This document shows, piece by piece, positions 36,911-50,159 of a stretch of DNA of 64,000 nucleotides (the stretch's first letter is position 1; each line of letters starts with the position of its first letter). The stretch lies in NCBI GenBank assembly GCA_013397795.1, contig VZTJ01001774.1, positions 1,008,787 through 1,072,786 of the forward strand. The letters run 5' to 3'. The notes below the pieces were generated by a model that worked only from the letters and a program-made list of their open reading frames with translations, made no database searches and was not told where the DNA came from. A program made the translations under genes and the position numbers. The DNA comes from Orthonyx spaldingii. Taxonomy: Eukaryota; Chordata; Aves; Passeriformes; Orthonychidae.

Positions 36911-39240
36911 TGGATATACATTTTATATATTTACTTACTGAAGCAAAATGATGTGTCACAATGAAATCCAAACTTGGGAGAAGAAGATGATATATTAATC
37001 AGGATATTACTGGAAAAGAAAGGAAAATACACTCTCTCCAGAGAGAGGAGCTGAGGCAGCCACAAACACACATCATTTGGCTCAGTACAGGAACAACTGA
37101 AATTATATGGCCCAGACTACAGAAGAAATCTGACCAGGTGATCTTAACAATGTCTTTGAATATTTAATTGAAGACAGAGTTCAGCCCAGAATGCATTTGA
37201 AGAACACTAATAAACATCTGTTATATATCTGAATTAGATGATAGAGAAAATATCACAATTTGGTATTTCTTAAAGTGAAAAAGCTGTGTTAGAAATTTGA
37301 CAGTTTCTTCAGTGCTGCTCTATTGGCAGCAAAGTAGAGATTTCTAATGAAATGTTAAAAGCAATATCCACGTAATGGCTGCTATAATTTTTCTATCATA
37401 GGTTCAAAAAACCCTGTATAAACCAAATAGTTTCAAAATTAATTATAACTTCAAATTTTATGTTTTCCATGTAGCTGTTAGTGTATAAATGTGGAGGAAA
37501 AAATCTTTTTCAATTATAACATGAAAAAATATCAGCCATAAGTTAGAGAATACTGGAGGTAGCTATTAAATGTTGAGTTAATTGTGAAGTTGTTTTATAT
37601 TATCCTTCCAGTACTTTCTAATGTGTAATAGTTCTTCTCCAAGGATTCTTGGAAATTGTACACAGTTTCCTAACTAAATATATTCCATATGTTTTCATAA
37701 TTTAGGTTTGTGGTAACTAGAGGATGCTCACAAATATCTTTCTGAAGAATGTAAGAATATAAAAAAAGTTAGATTATGTGAAAAATATATAGAGGACGGA
37801 AGGGAAGAAATATGGGAAGAAAAAAAGTTTTGTAAAGTTCAAACAATATTCTTTAAATTTGCATACTTTCATATACCAAAAATCAGAAATCTGTGGGGTT
37901 TTCCTGCTGTTCATGAAGCTCCAATAATCATCACAGGAGAAACCAGCTTACAGGGCATGGGGTGCAACTTCCTTGAGGAGATGCAAGGCAATAACAAACC
38001 TAAACAAGGGAGTTTCAGTTCCAAACAGCCTCACCTCACACACATCTCATGAACTTTCTCTGGAGGATCTTCTTCCAAAGCTGTCTTGCACCTTTTCCCA
38101 AGGTTCTTTTCCCTCGTGGTTTATTCCAGCTGGCTGTGCTGTGCTATGCCAGCAGCATCTGAAGTCTTGCCCAAATTCCGAGTGACCACACCCTACACAA
38201 ACCAATAAGAATTTCTAAGGTCTAAAATTAAAGCAAAGCTTCTCCTTATTAGCACATATCTCGTCGACGCCCTTCAGAGAAGTTGGGACTAGACAATGGC
38301 TGCTTCTTAGGAGAATATGTGCTTTTTTACTGGCACTGTTCGGTCTCTTGTAACAGTCACAAACATGCAATGCACTCCATGAACACCCTGAATGTCCTCA
38401 GCCCCCAGACTCCTGTCTGGCCTGAATGGTGCCTGTCCCCATGATGGGAAAAAGTCGTGACTGTGCAGGTCACCTCACGGGGGATGGAACTGTTGGACAC
38501 AGCTCTGCACAGGGGCCTGGGAATCCCAGCTTCAGCCTCATAAAGGGTGCCTTCACTGCCTGACTTGTTTATGTATGCTCTGTTTTGAATAAGAACAGAC
38601 TGATAAACATGCTTATTACTCTCACAGCACCTTCTTTCTCGGGGTCTCTCTGCACTTTATAAATTCAAATGAATAATCCTCACATTATAAATAACAAAGC
38701 AAGGAGCTGATTCCAGATGTCTTGATGTGAACCTCTTAGGAAATTGTAGCTTGGTTTACTGTTGTGTTGTGATGCTGCCTCTCCACATCTCCGTGTCCTT
38801 GGACACTTGTTGGCTAAACTCAATCAGATTTGAAAGCAGTGCAGAGTTTTGTGCGGGTTGGTGGCAGGACAAATACGTTCAGACTGATGTAAAAGCTGGG
38901 CAGATTGCAAGCTTACACAGCCTTTTGGGCAGTAAGTGGCCAGCCAGTGGACATGCTCTGCTTTCTAGTTCTAGTCATGGCACATGCTCTTTTTTTCCCT
39001 GCTGGGAATGCCCTTCAAGAGTCTGAGGGAGCTTGGATTACCATAATGGAAGCTGTCTATAAGCAAAATAAAAAATTAAATCCTAAGGAAAAAGAATAAA
39101 TTGCTCCATGTGCAAGGAAACTGCATAAATTACAGTGTACATGCTGATGTGATGCTGAATACAACATATGCCAAAGTACCTGCTATTTCCAGGAAAGTTG
39201 ACATTCTACTATGTACTTCCAGTTTAATTTATAATGCCAC
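36911..39240. other. Non-coding sequence, no gene seen
   Basis: AT-rich up to about 37.9 kb, then a GC-richer patch (38.0-39.05 kb) with 64- to 99-codon frames on the + strand. I recognise no protein in them. The region runs directly into the 65-bp minisatellite. Confidence 0.6.
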
Positions 39241-39245
39241 TTTTT

Positions 39246-39570
39246 CAAATACATAAGGTTTACTCAATGTAAATTAAAAATTTCAGGTAAACTCCATTTT
39301 TCAATAATTTCAAATACATAAGGTTTACTCAATGTAAATTAAAAATTTCAGGTAAACTCCATTTTTCAATAATTTCAAATACATAAGGTTTACTCAATGT
39401 AAATTAAAAATTTCAGGTAAACTCCATTTTTCAATAATTTCAAATACATAAGGTTTACTCAATGTAAATTAAAAATTTCAGGTAAACTCCATTTTTCAAT
39501 AATTTCAAATACATAAGGTTTACTCAATGTAAATTAAAAATTTCAGGTAAACTCCATTTTTCAATAACCT
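39246..39570. repeat. 65-bp minisatellite, five copies
   Basis: A 65-bp AT-rich unit begins at 39246, 39311, 39376, 39441 and 39506. By reading, the copies look identical except that the last few bases of the fifth diverge into the flank. Each unit contains TTTAC-TCAAT-GTAAA, a 5-bp stem with a 5-nt loop, and an alternative longer pairing of GTTTAC with GTAAAC. Every frame is closed by stops, so it is not a protein repeat. Near-perfect identity implies very recent expansion or homogenisation, and the true copy number may differ if the assembly collapsed the array. Confidence 0.95.
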
Positions 39571-42500
39571 CATTTTAAATAGGGATTAAAAAGGAAGAGA
39601 CTTATTTTTGTAGTAAAATCTTTCTCCATAAAATGCCCTTAAAGAGTAAGATACTGATTTGTGAAGAGGAGACAGTTCTCTCCAGAATTTGAGTAAAAAT
39701 TTTTGAAGAAAAATTATATTTTTGTTTTTGCAGTGTCATGCTATGCCATCATATTGCTTCACATTTTCAAACCTGTTCTTTCATAAAATTACCAATGGGA
39801 AAAAAAAAAAGAAATCCATATTCCTGCTCTTGCTGTCATGATAGAGACCATGAAGTCTTTATCGGGTTGACCTGGGAAGTCAGCAGGAAACATATGGAAA
39901 GTAAAGAGAAGCATCTCATTAATGCTGTTGCAGTAATGAGATAGGCTTGAGATATGAAGTTTACTTGTGGATTTTCACAGAAGTACATGGGCCTGACTTT
40001 GAAATTGGATGCAATGTGTGTTCTCAGGGTATGTGCATTTAATGTGATTTCAACGTTCTGATGTTGGTTTGATGAGCGTGGAATTAAGCAAAAAATCCCT
40101 GCTTGTATATGTGATGAAATCTTTTCAAAAAGAAAATTCATTGAAAGGAAAGTGTGGTTGTTATTGAGAAATAATATTTATAGCTGGTCAAACCACATCT
40201 CCCAATCCACCATGATTTTTAAGGAAGACCTTTCATTATCTTCTCATGAGTTGGATAAATAAATTTTGAGGGCATGTGAAGCTGTCTTTAACGTGACCTT
40301 AATATTATTTCATTTGTCTGGACAATTTAAATGAAAACTGAACCAAGATATTGAAAAACAGATTTAAAACTAAAAGGTAAAAGCTTGCACAGAGTGCAAA
40401 GGATATGACTAAAGGTGAAGACAACTTGAGGCTGTAAAACCAAGCAGTTTGAATTCTGGTCCTTATTGTGCTATTTTGTATGGAAAAGCCCTAGTGAACT
40501 TGATAGAAAAGTAAAAGATAATTAATTTTTTGAAATAAAATTATAGAAAAACATTCAAGGCTTATCATACTTTATAGATACAGGACCATTTTAAGTCAAT
40601 CTGTAATCATGACAAGATTTTTATGTGACCTGGTCTTTTCAACTTAAAATATAGGAAGTCAGTAATGCCATGATGTAGCTAGGGATTTTTTGTGCAAAAT
40701 GAGAAAAAGAAACAGCAGACTCTTTTCAATAATCCATATAGATTTGAATGTAAAATTATGTTTTATTAGGTCATGTCTAATTTTCTAGTTCTTAATCTTA
40801 ACTATGAGGGCTTCAGAAGAGAGACCTCCCAGCAACTATAGATACAAATTATCTGTGACCAGAGAAAAGATGGTTTCAGTGGAAGCTGGATTAGGCCAGT
40901 AGAAGTGTGCTGGCAGGTATTTTTTTCTTCAGGTTGGAAGTCTGTTACATAATACCAATTTGTGTGTTTGAAGTCTCAGCAGTAATTTATGTGGTGCAGG
41001 ACTGTGTTCCCCACGCTGCTGTTCTCCAGACAGAGTCACAGGAGTAACTTTAGATAGTCACATGCTGTGTAAATGCAACAAACTATTCCTGTACAAGCAA
41101 AGACTCATAAGCATAAGTTCTGACAGAACCAGCATTATACTCTTTGCTAATAGAAAAGATTGTGGGTTTGCAGATTTCCCCTAGAGCAGAAGCGTTCTGA
41201 GTTCCCTGGGCTGCTGTTTATGATTGGCAATGTGATGCATTTTCCACAGTCAACTTTGTGATTAAAGACGTCAAAAAGTGTGTAGAGATAAGCAGACAGT
41301 TTTTGAAAGGTGAGTTGATTCCTACTTTGCTGATTATGGAAAGTCTACTGATTCTAAAATGTATCTGGAAAGACCTGCAAAACCCAGATTAGCTAAAGGA
41401 GAACGGAAATAATGCTGATTTCTGGAGAAGGTCCTTCTCATCCCCAGTTTGGCATGTAGTTCTTTAAAATCTTAGAATCACAGAGTCATTTAGGTTGGAA
41501 AAGCCTCTGATAAGATACCTCTTTAGTGAAGGTTATTCTTAGTATAAAATGATTTCTAGGAAAAAAACTTTCTGGCCAGTTGTCAGCACAAAACCTATTT
41601 CAGAATAAGTATTAGAGCTCTCCAAAATTTTCTGCATGAAAATGTCCGTCATCTGTGTAACAGTCCCTTACAGTGTTACAAAAGCAGTTCTTTTCTCTTT
41701 AATTGATATCAAGTTCAGTTCACTAACTAGTGAAAATAGAAAGTCTTTTGATAAAATACTACTTGAATAAACACTGTTAAACAGATTTATATATTTTATA
41801 GTCTTGTAGGAAAACAAACAGAACCACATTCACATCCAAGATCCTAAAGCCTTTATGTTGATAAATTCAGTGATGTTTTGTCTTCATGACTTTGCAGCCA
41901 ATGTATTAGTTGGATCCGAAATATCAGGAGCAAATTTTCAAGTTCTGCAGATTGTCCTTTTCTGGAGTAGATGTTTCTGATTTGGCATTGATTCACTGTA
42001 GCTATAGTCCTGGTACTAGGATGCAATGCTCTGCTGCAGGAGTTAATGTCTGGAATTTCTGAACACAAGATCTGTATGTGAAGAAATGTTCCCGTTTGGT
42101 TTTTATTTGCTTTTTCTTCTTCCCTGTGTGAAGCGTATTGGTGATAGAAAGCCAATCCTGCATCTCTTTCTGGGAACTGTCAGGGCACATCCAAACCACA
42201 GTGTGTGCATTTAGGGCTGTGGAGTTGTACAGTAGCTTTTATGGGAGATCAATGAGGCTAAAAGCTATTCCTATGAGAAACCTTATCTACTTTGCTGCTT
42301 ATGCTGAATATAAGACACCAGCTTGTTCTGGCTGCAGCAGCAGCACCAGTAAATGCTCTCTGGCTGTCTGCTGCTTGAACATCTGGTCTAACCTGTGAAT
42401 TACACTGCTTGGCCAAGCTCTGTGTTATCTAACCCCTGGGGCACTAATTCTCCATGTACTCCCGAGGAAGATGATGTATTTCATGAGACCAGGGGAAGTG

Positions 42501-43999
42501 GCAGTAGATCATTGCAGTAATGAGAAAAGGCAGGTTGGTGAGCAGTGCTTTTCCAGCTCTGAAGCAACAGGAAGTATCTGGGTGAGGTAGTCCATGCAAA
42601 TAGACTGAAGCCATGAAACCTTAAATGGGAAGAAAAGAATTTGCAGTTATGCCATTGAAGTTACAATATGTTTCTTGTTCTACTAAGCAGTAGAATTACA
42701 GTTATAATAACTGTATAATAACTACAGTTATTGCTGTTAACTGTACACTGAGTGCATGGGGACTGTGTACTGCCTGTGGTAATCGCTGGGGGTTACTGCT
42801 AGCCTGAAAGGAGAACAGGATTTTTTTGAAAAATTCTAGCCTGTTTTATCAGCAAGCTGCTTGTGAAAGATTCAGAAGGCTTGGTGACTTCTTCAGAAGG
42901 ATGTGAGGTAATGCAGGATATACCAATATCATAGGTAGAAGCCTCATATATGGCATCAACTAACTAACAGCTCTGATTTGAATAGAAGTTAATTGTGTTT
43001 AGAGTATGGGTAAAAATGAGAGAAATTCTATTGAACTCTGCTGATGAGGGAGACAAAAATATATAGATATGCTGAGGTACAAAGAAAGGGCAGACTGAGA
43101 CTTGATTTGGGCTCCCTCCAGTAAGCCAAAGATCTTAAAAGCCTTTAACAGAGAAGGAACCCATGATGCACAAAAGTACATATGGAAAGCAGAGGAAGAG
43201 ATTTAATGTGCTCATGCCAGTTGTCTGTCACCCTGAGTTTCTGTCTGACAGTAACTGTACAGACATAAAAAAAAGAGGGAATATTGGTACTTTTTAGGGC
43301 AGTAACCACCTTGCAGTGGCATTGATAGCAAATGTTCTAGCAACGTGCTGTAAATCTGGCATTTCTGTTGTTCAGACTCATGTTCCAGGCCAAAGTTCTC
43401 AAGAGCCTGATTTCACTGTTACTTGGCATTGAACTTCTTTTACATCTATTTTTCCTACATATTTAAGTAGTTGGATATGTATGCTGTAAATTAAGAAGTC
43501 CTTCAAATCTGTGGGTGCCTGCATCTGTATCAGTGTGTGTATCAGAGAATGTTTAATGGGTCTATAATTGAATCTGAGTAGTAAGACACTTTTAAAAAAT
43601 ATTGCTCGGTGTTTCTATACTAATGGGATAAACGTCATATTTTAACTATTGCTCTGTATCAAATCTACTATTCACAGTATTCAATAATTCCCCAAGTCTT
43701 GATTTACCCAATTGAAAGTGACCCTGGGCATAAATTCTAAGCAGAGGAAGGCTCTGATTCCTTGATCTTTGGCACTCTTTTGTTGAAACAGAACATGGTG
43801 TCTTAAATCAGCAGAATAATTTAGGAATGGTAGATACTGAAACAACTAATTTTTCTTTCCTGTAATCTGCATAGACTTCAAAATGCCTACAAAGCACAAA
43901 GTGCCAGTTCATATAATTTGTTGGCAAGGATAAAAAGAAGAAAGGAAATGATTTCCTAAGCGTGTGAATCAGCCCAGCTTTAACAGATATTTTTCTGTC
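39571..43999. other. Non-coding sequence, no gene seen
   Basis: No exon is supported. The only transposon trace is the CR1 fragment at 41474-41516. A palindrome-rich patch at about 42.69-42.74 kb holds CAGTTA-TAA-TAACTG (42699-42713). Frames of up to about 100 codons (39836-40141, 41853-42155, both minus) have no recognisable domain. Confidence 0.65.
41474..41516 (-). mobile_element. CR1 LINE 3'-end fragment
   Basis: The + strand reads AGAATCACAGAGTCATTTAG followed by GTTGGAAAAGCCTCTGATAAGAT. This closely resembles the reverse complement of the 3' end of avian CR1 LINEs, which end in repeated ATTCTATGA-type octamers preceded by a CCTTCCAACC-like motif. Only about 43 bp is recognisable. The fragment has no coding part and no flanking duplication that I can see. 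CR1 copies are usually 5'-truncated, so a short 3' remnant is normal. This is the main evidence for a bird genome. Confidence 0.7.
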
Positions 44000-44170
44000 A
44001 TGTGCAGCCTGAGGGCTTATGCCTATCTGAGCTTTATTTGACAATTACCACTTGCCAGCATAATTAAATGATAATTTATAAATACTGAGAGAGCATTATG
44101 GGGAAGAGCAAATAGGTGCTTATCAGGACATTGAATAAACTTGATCTGCCTCACTGGCAATTTTCATCTC
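44000..44170. promoter_or_regulatory. Candidate conserved element
   Basis: The block contains clustered homeodomain-type cores (CATAATTAAATGATAATTTA near 44060) and GATA-like words (CTTATC, TTATCTAGG). The AT richness makes ATTA cores less informative here. An enhancer is plausible. Confidence 0.25.
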
Positions 44171-45414
44171 TTATCTAGGTTGTTAACTGGTCTCCCTTTT
44201 TTTTTTTCTCCCTGTTTTGTTTTGTTTAGGTTTGATAGCTGTTAGATTGATTGTATCTACCTGCCTATATTTCTTATTTTTTTTTTTTTGTATTCCTGGC
44301 ATTATTTTTTCTCCTACTGCTTTTGCCGTCAATATTTTGTAAAATAGCAAATAGTCAAATGCACGTCATGGGTATGTGTGCTAGTGTGAGAATAAAAAGA
44401 AAATCTGCACAATACATATTTTTTAGAGTTTTGATGATGTTCCTGATGTAAATCTCCTGCTTTTGTTTATTTGTGTGTAATGGTCTTTGAGTAAGAGGAA
44501 GGCTCTAACATTACAGTCGGTGCTGGATGATAGTCAGTTGTTGGAAAAGCTTCTCCATGGCCCTTCTTAGATAAAAATGATACTAAATAGGCATCACCAA
44601 AATTCTGTCATGTTCATGCTGGATATAAAAAAAAAATACCAAGCTAAGATTTCTAAAGGTTTGAGGTCTTTTGTGCCATCAGTGTTTCATTTCAAGGTCC
44701 TTGAGCCACTGTAAACAGTAGTGCCATTTCCCACAGAACTGTGTTGGAATATGGGTAGAAACACAGATTGGTGCTGGGCAATCTAGATAAGGAAGTGCAA
44801 GAAAAATCCTCTATTTGAATGGAAACAAATTGGTTGAATGGCAAAAAATTGAATTTCCACGCCTTTTGAAAAGCTTGTACAAGGAAGAGAAGGGGGTGGG
44901 AAAAGCAAGACACATTAGTGGGTCACTAGGAGATTGAGTTTTTGAGCCATCATAAAATTAAATAATTTCAGGAACTTCTGATTGGAGTTAACAGACATTT
45001 GAGTGAACAGTTAAGCCACCCTTGTACCAGAGAATGAAAAAATAAAGGGCTTCTGTGTTTAAGATTGTCAATTTCTTAAATAATTCGGCATTTACTGCTT
45101 ACAAATAGTAATTATTTGCTTTTTCCCTTCCAGAGCTGGAAATTATCTTTCATATTCAAATATTTAAATATACTGTGCTGTAGCTGGGGCACAAAAATTC
45201 CTAATGTCAGAACAGATTTTTGTACAAGGAATAATTTGAAAGTGAGGGATTAGTTTCCACCTTTTGAAACACAGTGCTTTCCGTAATCTTCAAACATTAT
45301 TTAGGATAATGGAAGCCATCATCCTGGTTCTCAAATGTTAGCACTTCCATTAGAATTTGCTGCTACCTCTTATTTTTTTATATTAAAATACAAGGCTTAA
45401 AAGGTATTATCTTA
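44171..45414. other. Non-coding sequence, no gene seen
   Basis: Nothing beyond T-rich low-complexity stretches near 44.20 and 44.28 kb (the latter 13 T) and short frames. A polypyrimidine-AG motif at about 45.13 kb is not followed by a convincing exon. Confidence 0.65.
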
Positions 45415-45650
45415 CTAAAGGAGGGCAATTGTAGAGATGATTTGATTGAATAAAGGAAAAAGCTGTACAGGCCTTTTAAGATCAAGGATGTATTGATGGA
45501 AAGCTATCATTAGAGACAATTAATGTTCTCCAGGGGAAGAAATTGATTATGGACAGAGATGGACCCTAAGGAGCAGATATGTCTTAATGCTCCAGGGCCT
45601 TAAGGATTATACATTCCATTCACAGCATCTGTATTTTAACCCTTTATGAG
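45415..45650. promoter_or_regulatory. Candidate conserved element
   Basis: The block has balanced composition with recurring ATTGAT/ATCATT and CAATTAATG words, of homeodomain and HNF6/CUT type. It lacks CpG and lacks frames. Conservation is judged by eye only. Confidence 0.22.
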
Positions 45651-46496
45651 GGCTGGAGTAGGATCTAACACTTAAGAAAACTCTCAGAGTTTAATAGGGG
45701 GAGTCTGTGTTTGGTGCCTGACTGACACATGCTATTCCTTTAAGCTTTTTTCTTTTTTAGGTATCATTTTGCCTAATAAGTGTCAGACTTCATATATGCA
45801 ATATGTGGTTTGGGATAATTTTAAGCTGGAGGAACAGAGTTCTGGTGTAGAAGGAAACTAGGCATGAAGTAAAAATGTTCAACATTACAGTGCTATGACA
45901 GGTGTATTTTATGACTGAGAAGACTTTATTGTCTGAGGGTCACTTGTAGCAAGACTTTTTTTTATTACTCTCTTTAAAAAAAATTTGTTTAAATTGTGTT
46001 CCAGTATGGACTTGAGTTAGAGCTCTAAGTCTGGATTCAGAAACTAAGTATTGCCATTCTGAGTCTGAGGAAAAATACTGATCAAGCAGTCCCAGAATTG
46101 GTGCTCTGAGTTGCAGAGCCAATTCACAGATGGGCTGTTTTATCATGTTGGTTTTCTTTGGCTTACTTCTCAATGAAGGCAAATATTTGGCATATTTGCT
46201 CAAGTTGGTTTTTTAACTGGCTAAAAGACAAATGCCTGGAACTGAGCAGCACAGTATTTTCCCAGCACCTCTGAAAGCTCAGAGCAATTGCAGCATATTG
46301 TAGCAGTGCTGTGCCAAAATGATTCCTGCCACATCTTCTCCTCTTTATCAGAGCTGGGGAGATTTGTGCCTTCCCTTCCTGGAGCAGGCAGACTCCTGCC
46401 TGTGCTGTTCCACTCTCCAGCAGAGCCATGGGGAGATGAGGTAACAGTGGTTTAGTTTGTCTTCAATGCTGTGAACTCAATGGCCTTCCCTTCAGA

Positions 46497-46511
46497 TTTT
46501 TTTTTTTTTTT
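46497..46511. repeat. Poly-T tract left of assembly gap
   Basis: A run of 15 T stops at two unknown bases. The preceding words (AATGGCCTTCCCTTCAGA) closely resemble those to the right of the gap. Confidence 0.9.
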
Positions 46512-46513
46512 NN
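46512..46513. other. Two-base assembly gap (NN)
   Basis: The only ambiguous bases in the window. The left flank (ATGGCCTTCCCTTCAGAT then T15) and the right flank (ATGGCCTTTCCTTTAAAT then T24) are nearly the same. This suggests that two error-prone versions of one locus were joined across a homopolymer. The real sequence here may be a single copy. Confidence 0.9.
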
Positions 46514-46531
46514 CATGGCCTTTCCTTTAAA

Positions 46532-46555
46532 TTTTTTTTTTTTTTTTTTTTTTTT
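46532..46555. repeat. Poly-T tract right of assembly gap (24 T)
   Basis: The longest homopolymer in the window. Its length is unlikely to be accurate, because runs this long are error-prone in most sequencing chemistries. Confidence 0.9.
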
Positions 46556-49500
46556 GGTTATCCTCAAGTAAGGAAGTCTCATCATAAGGTTGAAGAGAAA
46601 GCAAGGAAACACTTTGTTCATCTCAGCATTTCAAACTTGCTTAGAACAAAAATAGTGTAGCTAAAACCTACTGCATCATATTTGTAACACCAGCTGAGAA
46701 ATTACATTTGTCTGTACCTTTGATTTTTTTTTAATAATATATTTCAGTGTGTAGTACTTTGATAACTCATGACATAGTATTACTTACTTTTAATATGCTC
46801 CATCACATCTTTTTTGATATGCAGTTAATTGGATTTATTTTTTAGAGAGATTTCTAATTGATTTTATGATATAACTTTATTTCAGCTGACCAAAGTAATT
46901 GTGGCATATTGTTCTGAACATTTACATTAAAAAATGACTTAATAAATTGTTCTGGAATACACCTTTTCCCCCTGACTTGTGTATATGTGTAGATTGTTGG
47001 TAGTGCTGCCCTGAAGCACAGTGTGTAGGTTTCAATGAATAATAGTGTGATACGTTAAACAGCCAAAAATAATGATACCATAATTAATAGGGCAAGTCCA
47101 ACTTTTATTCAATAAATAGGTGAGTCCTACTGTATGACAGAATGTATAGGAAACACTCCTTTGGAGGGCAAGTATAACACACTTGGCAGGACTAAGGAGA
47201 TTAAAATAAGAGACAGATATAAACAAAAAGAGAGCTCAGAAATACAAGTGAGGAGACCCAGGGGGAAAGGGTGATTCCAGAGAGAATCAATGCTTATTCT
47301 GCATGCTGATATTTTCAAAAATTGTTTGATATCATATTTAAATAGCTACCATTTGGAAGATAGAATCCTTTCTCTCCCCCTTCCACCCCCTTGCTTTTCT
47401 TTCTATGCATCATTAGGGAAATACCCAACTTACGAGACAGAGAGAGGAGGAGGATGTAAGTGAATGTTAAATACACTGGGCAGAAACAGCTTTCACCTGT
47501 TTTGTTTTCTTTTTTTTTTTTTTTCCCCTAGCTGTGAGCACTCTTTAATTACAAGGTTAAAAAAAAAAATCCCACACATTTAAGACTGGTAACATATGTT
47601 GTTGTCAGCATGTATTTAGCACCTGCAGAAATGAACATGGAAAATGTGACAGTCCATAGGTAGAACACCTACTGTGCTGGCTGAGGGGACTGTCAACAAA
47701 TGTTACTTTGTTAATTTTTTGTTATTTTCAAAAAATCCAAGGGACAAAAGCTTAATAGCACAGGTGTTCTGAGCACTATAGAAAGAGGATGAAATGGGGA
47801 AGAGGCAGTAACCCTTTTTAATGAAAGCCACTGCCCACACTAGTATGACTGAAAAACGTTGCCTTTTTGTTATTACAAATTAAAATCACAAGGCCAAATC
47901 CTACAAACATTTATTAGTAAATTTGTCAGGAGTCTTGCTGCTGTGGCCCTGCTTATATTCCTGTTTCCTTCTGCATATCTTTCCTCTTTTAAGCCCCTTT
48001 TCATCTTTGTTTCCATTTCTCATTTTAATCTTCTTGCACAATCCGAGCACATTATCAAGATTACACAGTGAGGAGGCAGGCACTGGGGTGAGGCTTTGTG
48101 GGGTGGGGTCCCTGGCGATTATGATCCTATTGCTTCTCCAGAGAAGTGCAGCTCCTGCAAGGGACACGGATCTTTCTCCTGTGTGGATTTGCCAGCAGGT
48201 GTTGCTGTGTAACTTGTCACCCACCCTGCTCAATGGTGAAAGCTCCTTCTCCCAAGCTATGATACCAACTGTCCTGTAACCTGCTGGACTGTTCTTTTAA
48301 TAAAGTCCCTCAAATATGAACTATAGATGCACCAAGTGTCAGAGAAAAAAATATAAGCTTGTTTGAATTTTTTTATTTATCCACATAGCTGCAATATCTT
48401 TATTCAGGCTAGAATTGAACATGGTTTTGGTGGAGTGGAAGTAATATAAAGAATTGTTGAAATAATGTGCAGCATCTGTTGTAATGATATTTCTACTGAT
48501 AATTGGTTTTATATTGGTATTACAGTAACGTTTAGAGATTCTGGTCTCTCCACTGATTTGATGCCCTTTCTATGAGATCTCTGTGTCTGGAGAGGGAACA
48601 TGAGTCTCCAGTCCAAATGCCTGCAGTTAAGAATGTAATCTTGCAGCAGGTCAAATGGACACACCTTCTCTTAGAAGTACTGGGGTTAAATTGATGGTAT
48701 CAAAAAATTCTTTTTGAAAACACCTTCAATTGCATGATTCCTATGCAAACAGCCGTGTAACCTGTGCGCTACCTCAGCTTGGAGTCAGCAGGACCATCTG
48801 TCCAAACGGCACAGCTTGTTCAGCCTTCCTGCCTGCTCTCTGCCTGGATTGCCAAAAAGGAATTCACTTGTATTAACTGGTCATTTTTGGTGGATATTTG
48901 TCCACTAGGCTGTGACTGAGAACATCAGCTTACGTTGTTGAACTATCACCATATTTTCTTGGTTTTTCGTTTAAGTGTTTGGTCAGTGAGTATTTAAAAA
49001 TAAACCAAACAAACTATACTATTGTTTCTGTGACTCTGCACAGGGGTTTTCTGCCAGTGTCTGTTTTGGTAATGCTTGGTTTTGACTTATTAAAATGTCT
49101 TTCACTCATGTTGGTGCAGACACAGGAAAAATATATAGTTATAATCTTTATAGTTAGAGGCAAAGAGAAAGCTTTTCCTCCTTTGTGTGGGATGTGGAGT
49201 TAGAGCCTGTGGATGTTTCCTGGATGTGGTGCTTTTCAAGAGAACCAAGGGTTTTCCTTTCCCCTTCACAGTATTCCCTGGACTTTGGTGCTAGGACACC
49301 TCAGTCCTAATGGACATCTGGGTCCTACTTATTCTTGAGACTCAGTCTGGTACTAGGTGTGTTCCTGAAAGATCTTGGAAGCAGCTGGAGTGTCCTCAGG
49401 GTCTCGTATGAAGGAAGGTCTGAGCTGCGTTTAGGGAGCTTTGAGGTGCCTGGAACCAGCTTGTAGCTGCCACAATGGAGCAGATGTTGTCACCTCTAGG

Positions 49501-50159
49501 GTGAAACCTGAGATGCCAGTGGCTGATTGGAATGTACTGTCCCTGATACAAACCCAGCCAGACAGGAGTGAGGAAGCCTCTTGGTGTTTCATTTGATGAG
49601 TTGTCCAGCTGTTCTCTGCAAGCTCTAGGTGAGGGACAGAATTGAAATTTTGTCAGCTTTTCTGTTTCTCAGACCAGTTCTTCATCTTTAATTCCAAGTG
49701 CATATCCTTCTTAAAGAAGTTAATTGCTTTGGAGAATGACTTCCAGCTGGAAAGATAAATTGGACTTTTTTTTTTCTTCCTCTGTTACCAGTATATATTG
49801 TAGTGTAAGATACCAAATTCAGGACAAAAGAGAAGCTTTGGCAACTCTGATGCTCCAGGGTTCTTCTAGAAGAAATGTAGGGACTTAAAATTTTTAATTG
49901 AACTTACAGTGCTGAAAAAACCCTGCAGTAATGAATCCATAAATGCTGTGTGTTGTTTATTGGTATTGAGCTAAGTAAGGTAAGACAAATACAAAGGCAA
50001 CACAAAGCTAACGTGTAAGACATTACTTTAAAGAGAAACTGGACCAAGTTTATAGAAATTTTTTGTTGTGGTGTTAACTGTGACTCCAGTCTGACTCATA
50101 CCTATTCAGGAAGTGCAGAAAATGTTACTAATGAATATGGAATACATAAGGTCATATTT
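46556..50159. other. Non-coding sequence, no gene seen
   Basis: AT-rich sequence with a 14-T run at 47511-47524 and a GC-richer patch at 48.06-48.28 kb. Opposed open frames at 47901-48233 (minus, 110 codons) and 47923-48279 (plus, 118 codons) overlap almost completely, which argues against either being real. Nothing is recognisable in 49.2-49.7 kb. Confidence 0.65.

Noticed and set aside
45750..45870. Strong polypyrimidine tract and AG at about 45.77 kb followed by an open stretch
   Set aside because: The frame ends at a stop after about 30 codons without a clear donor, and the peptide is not recognised.
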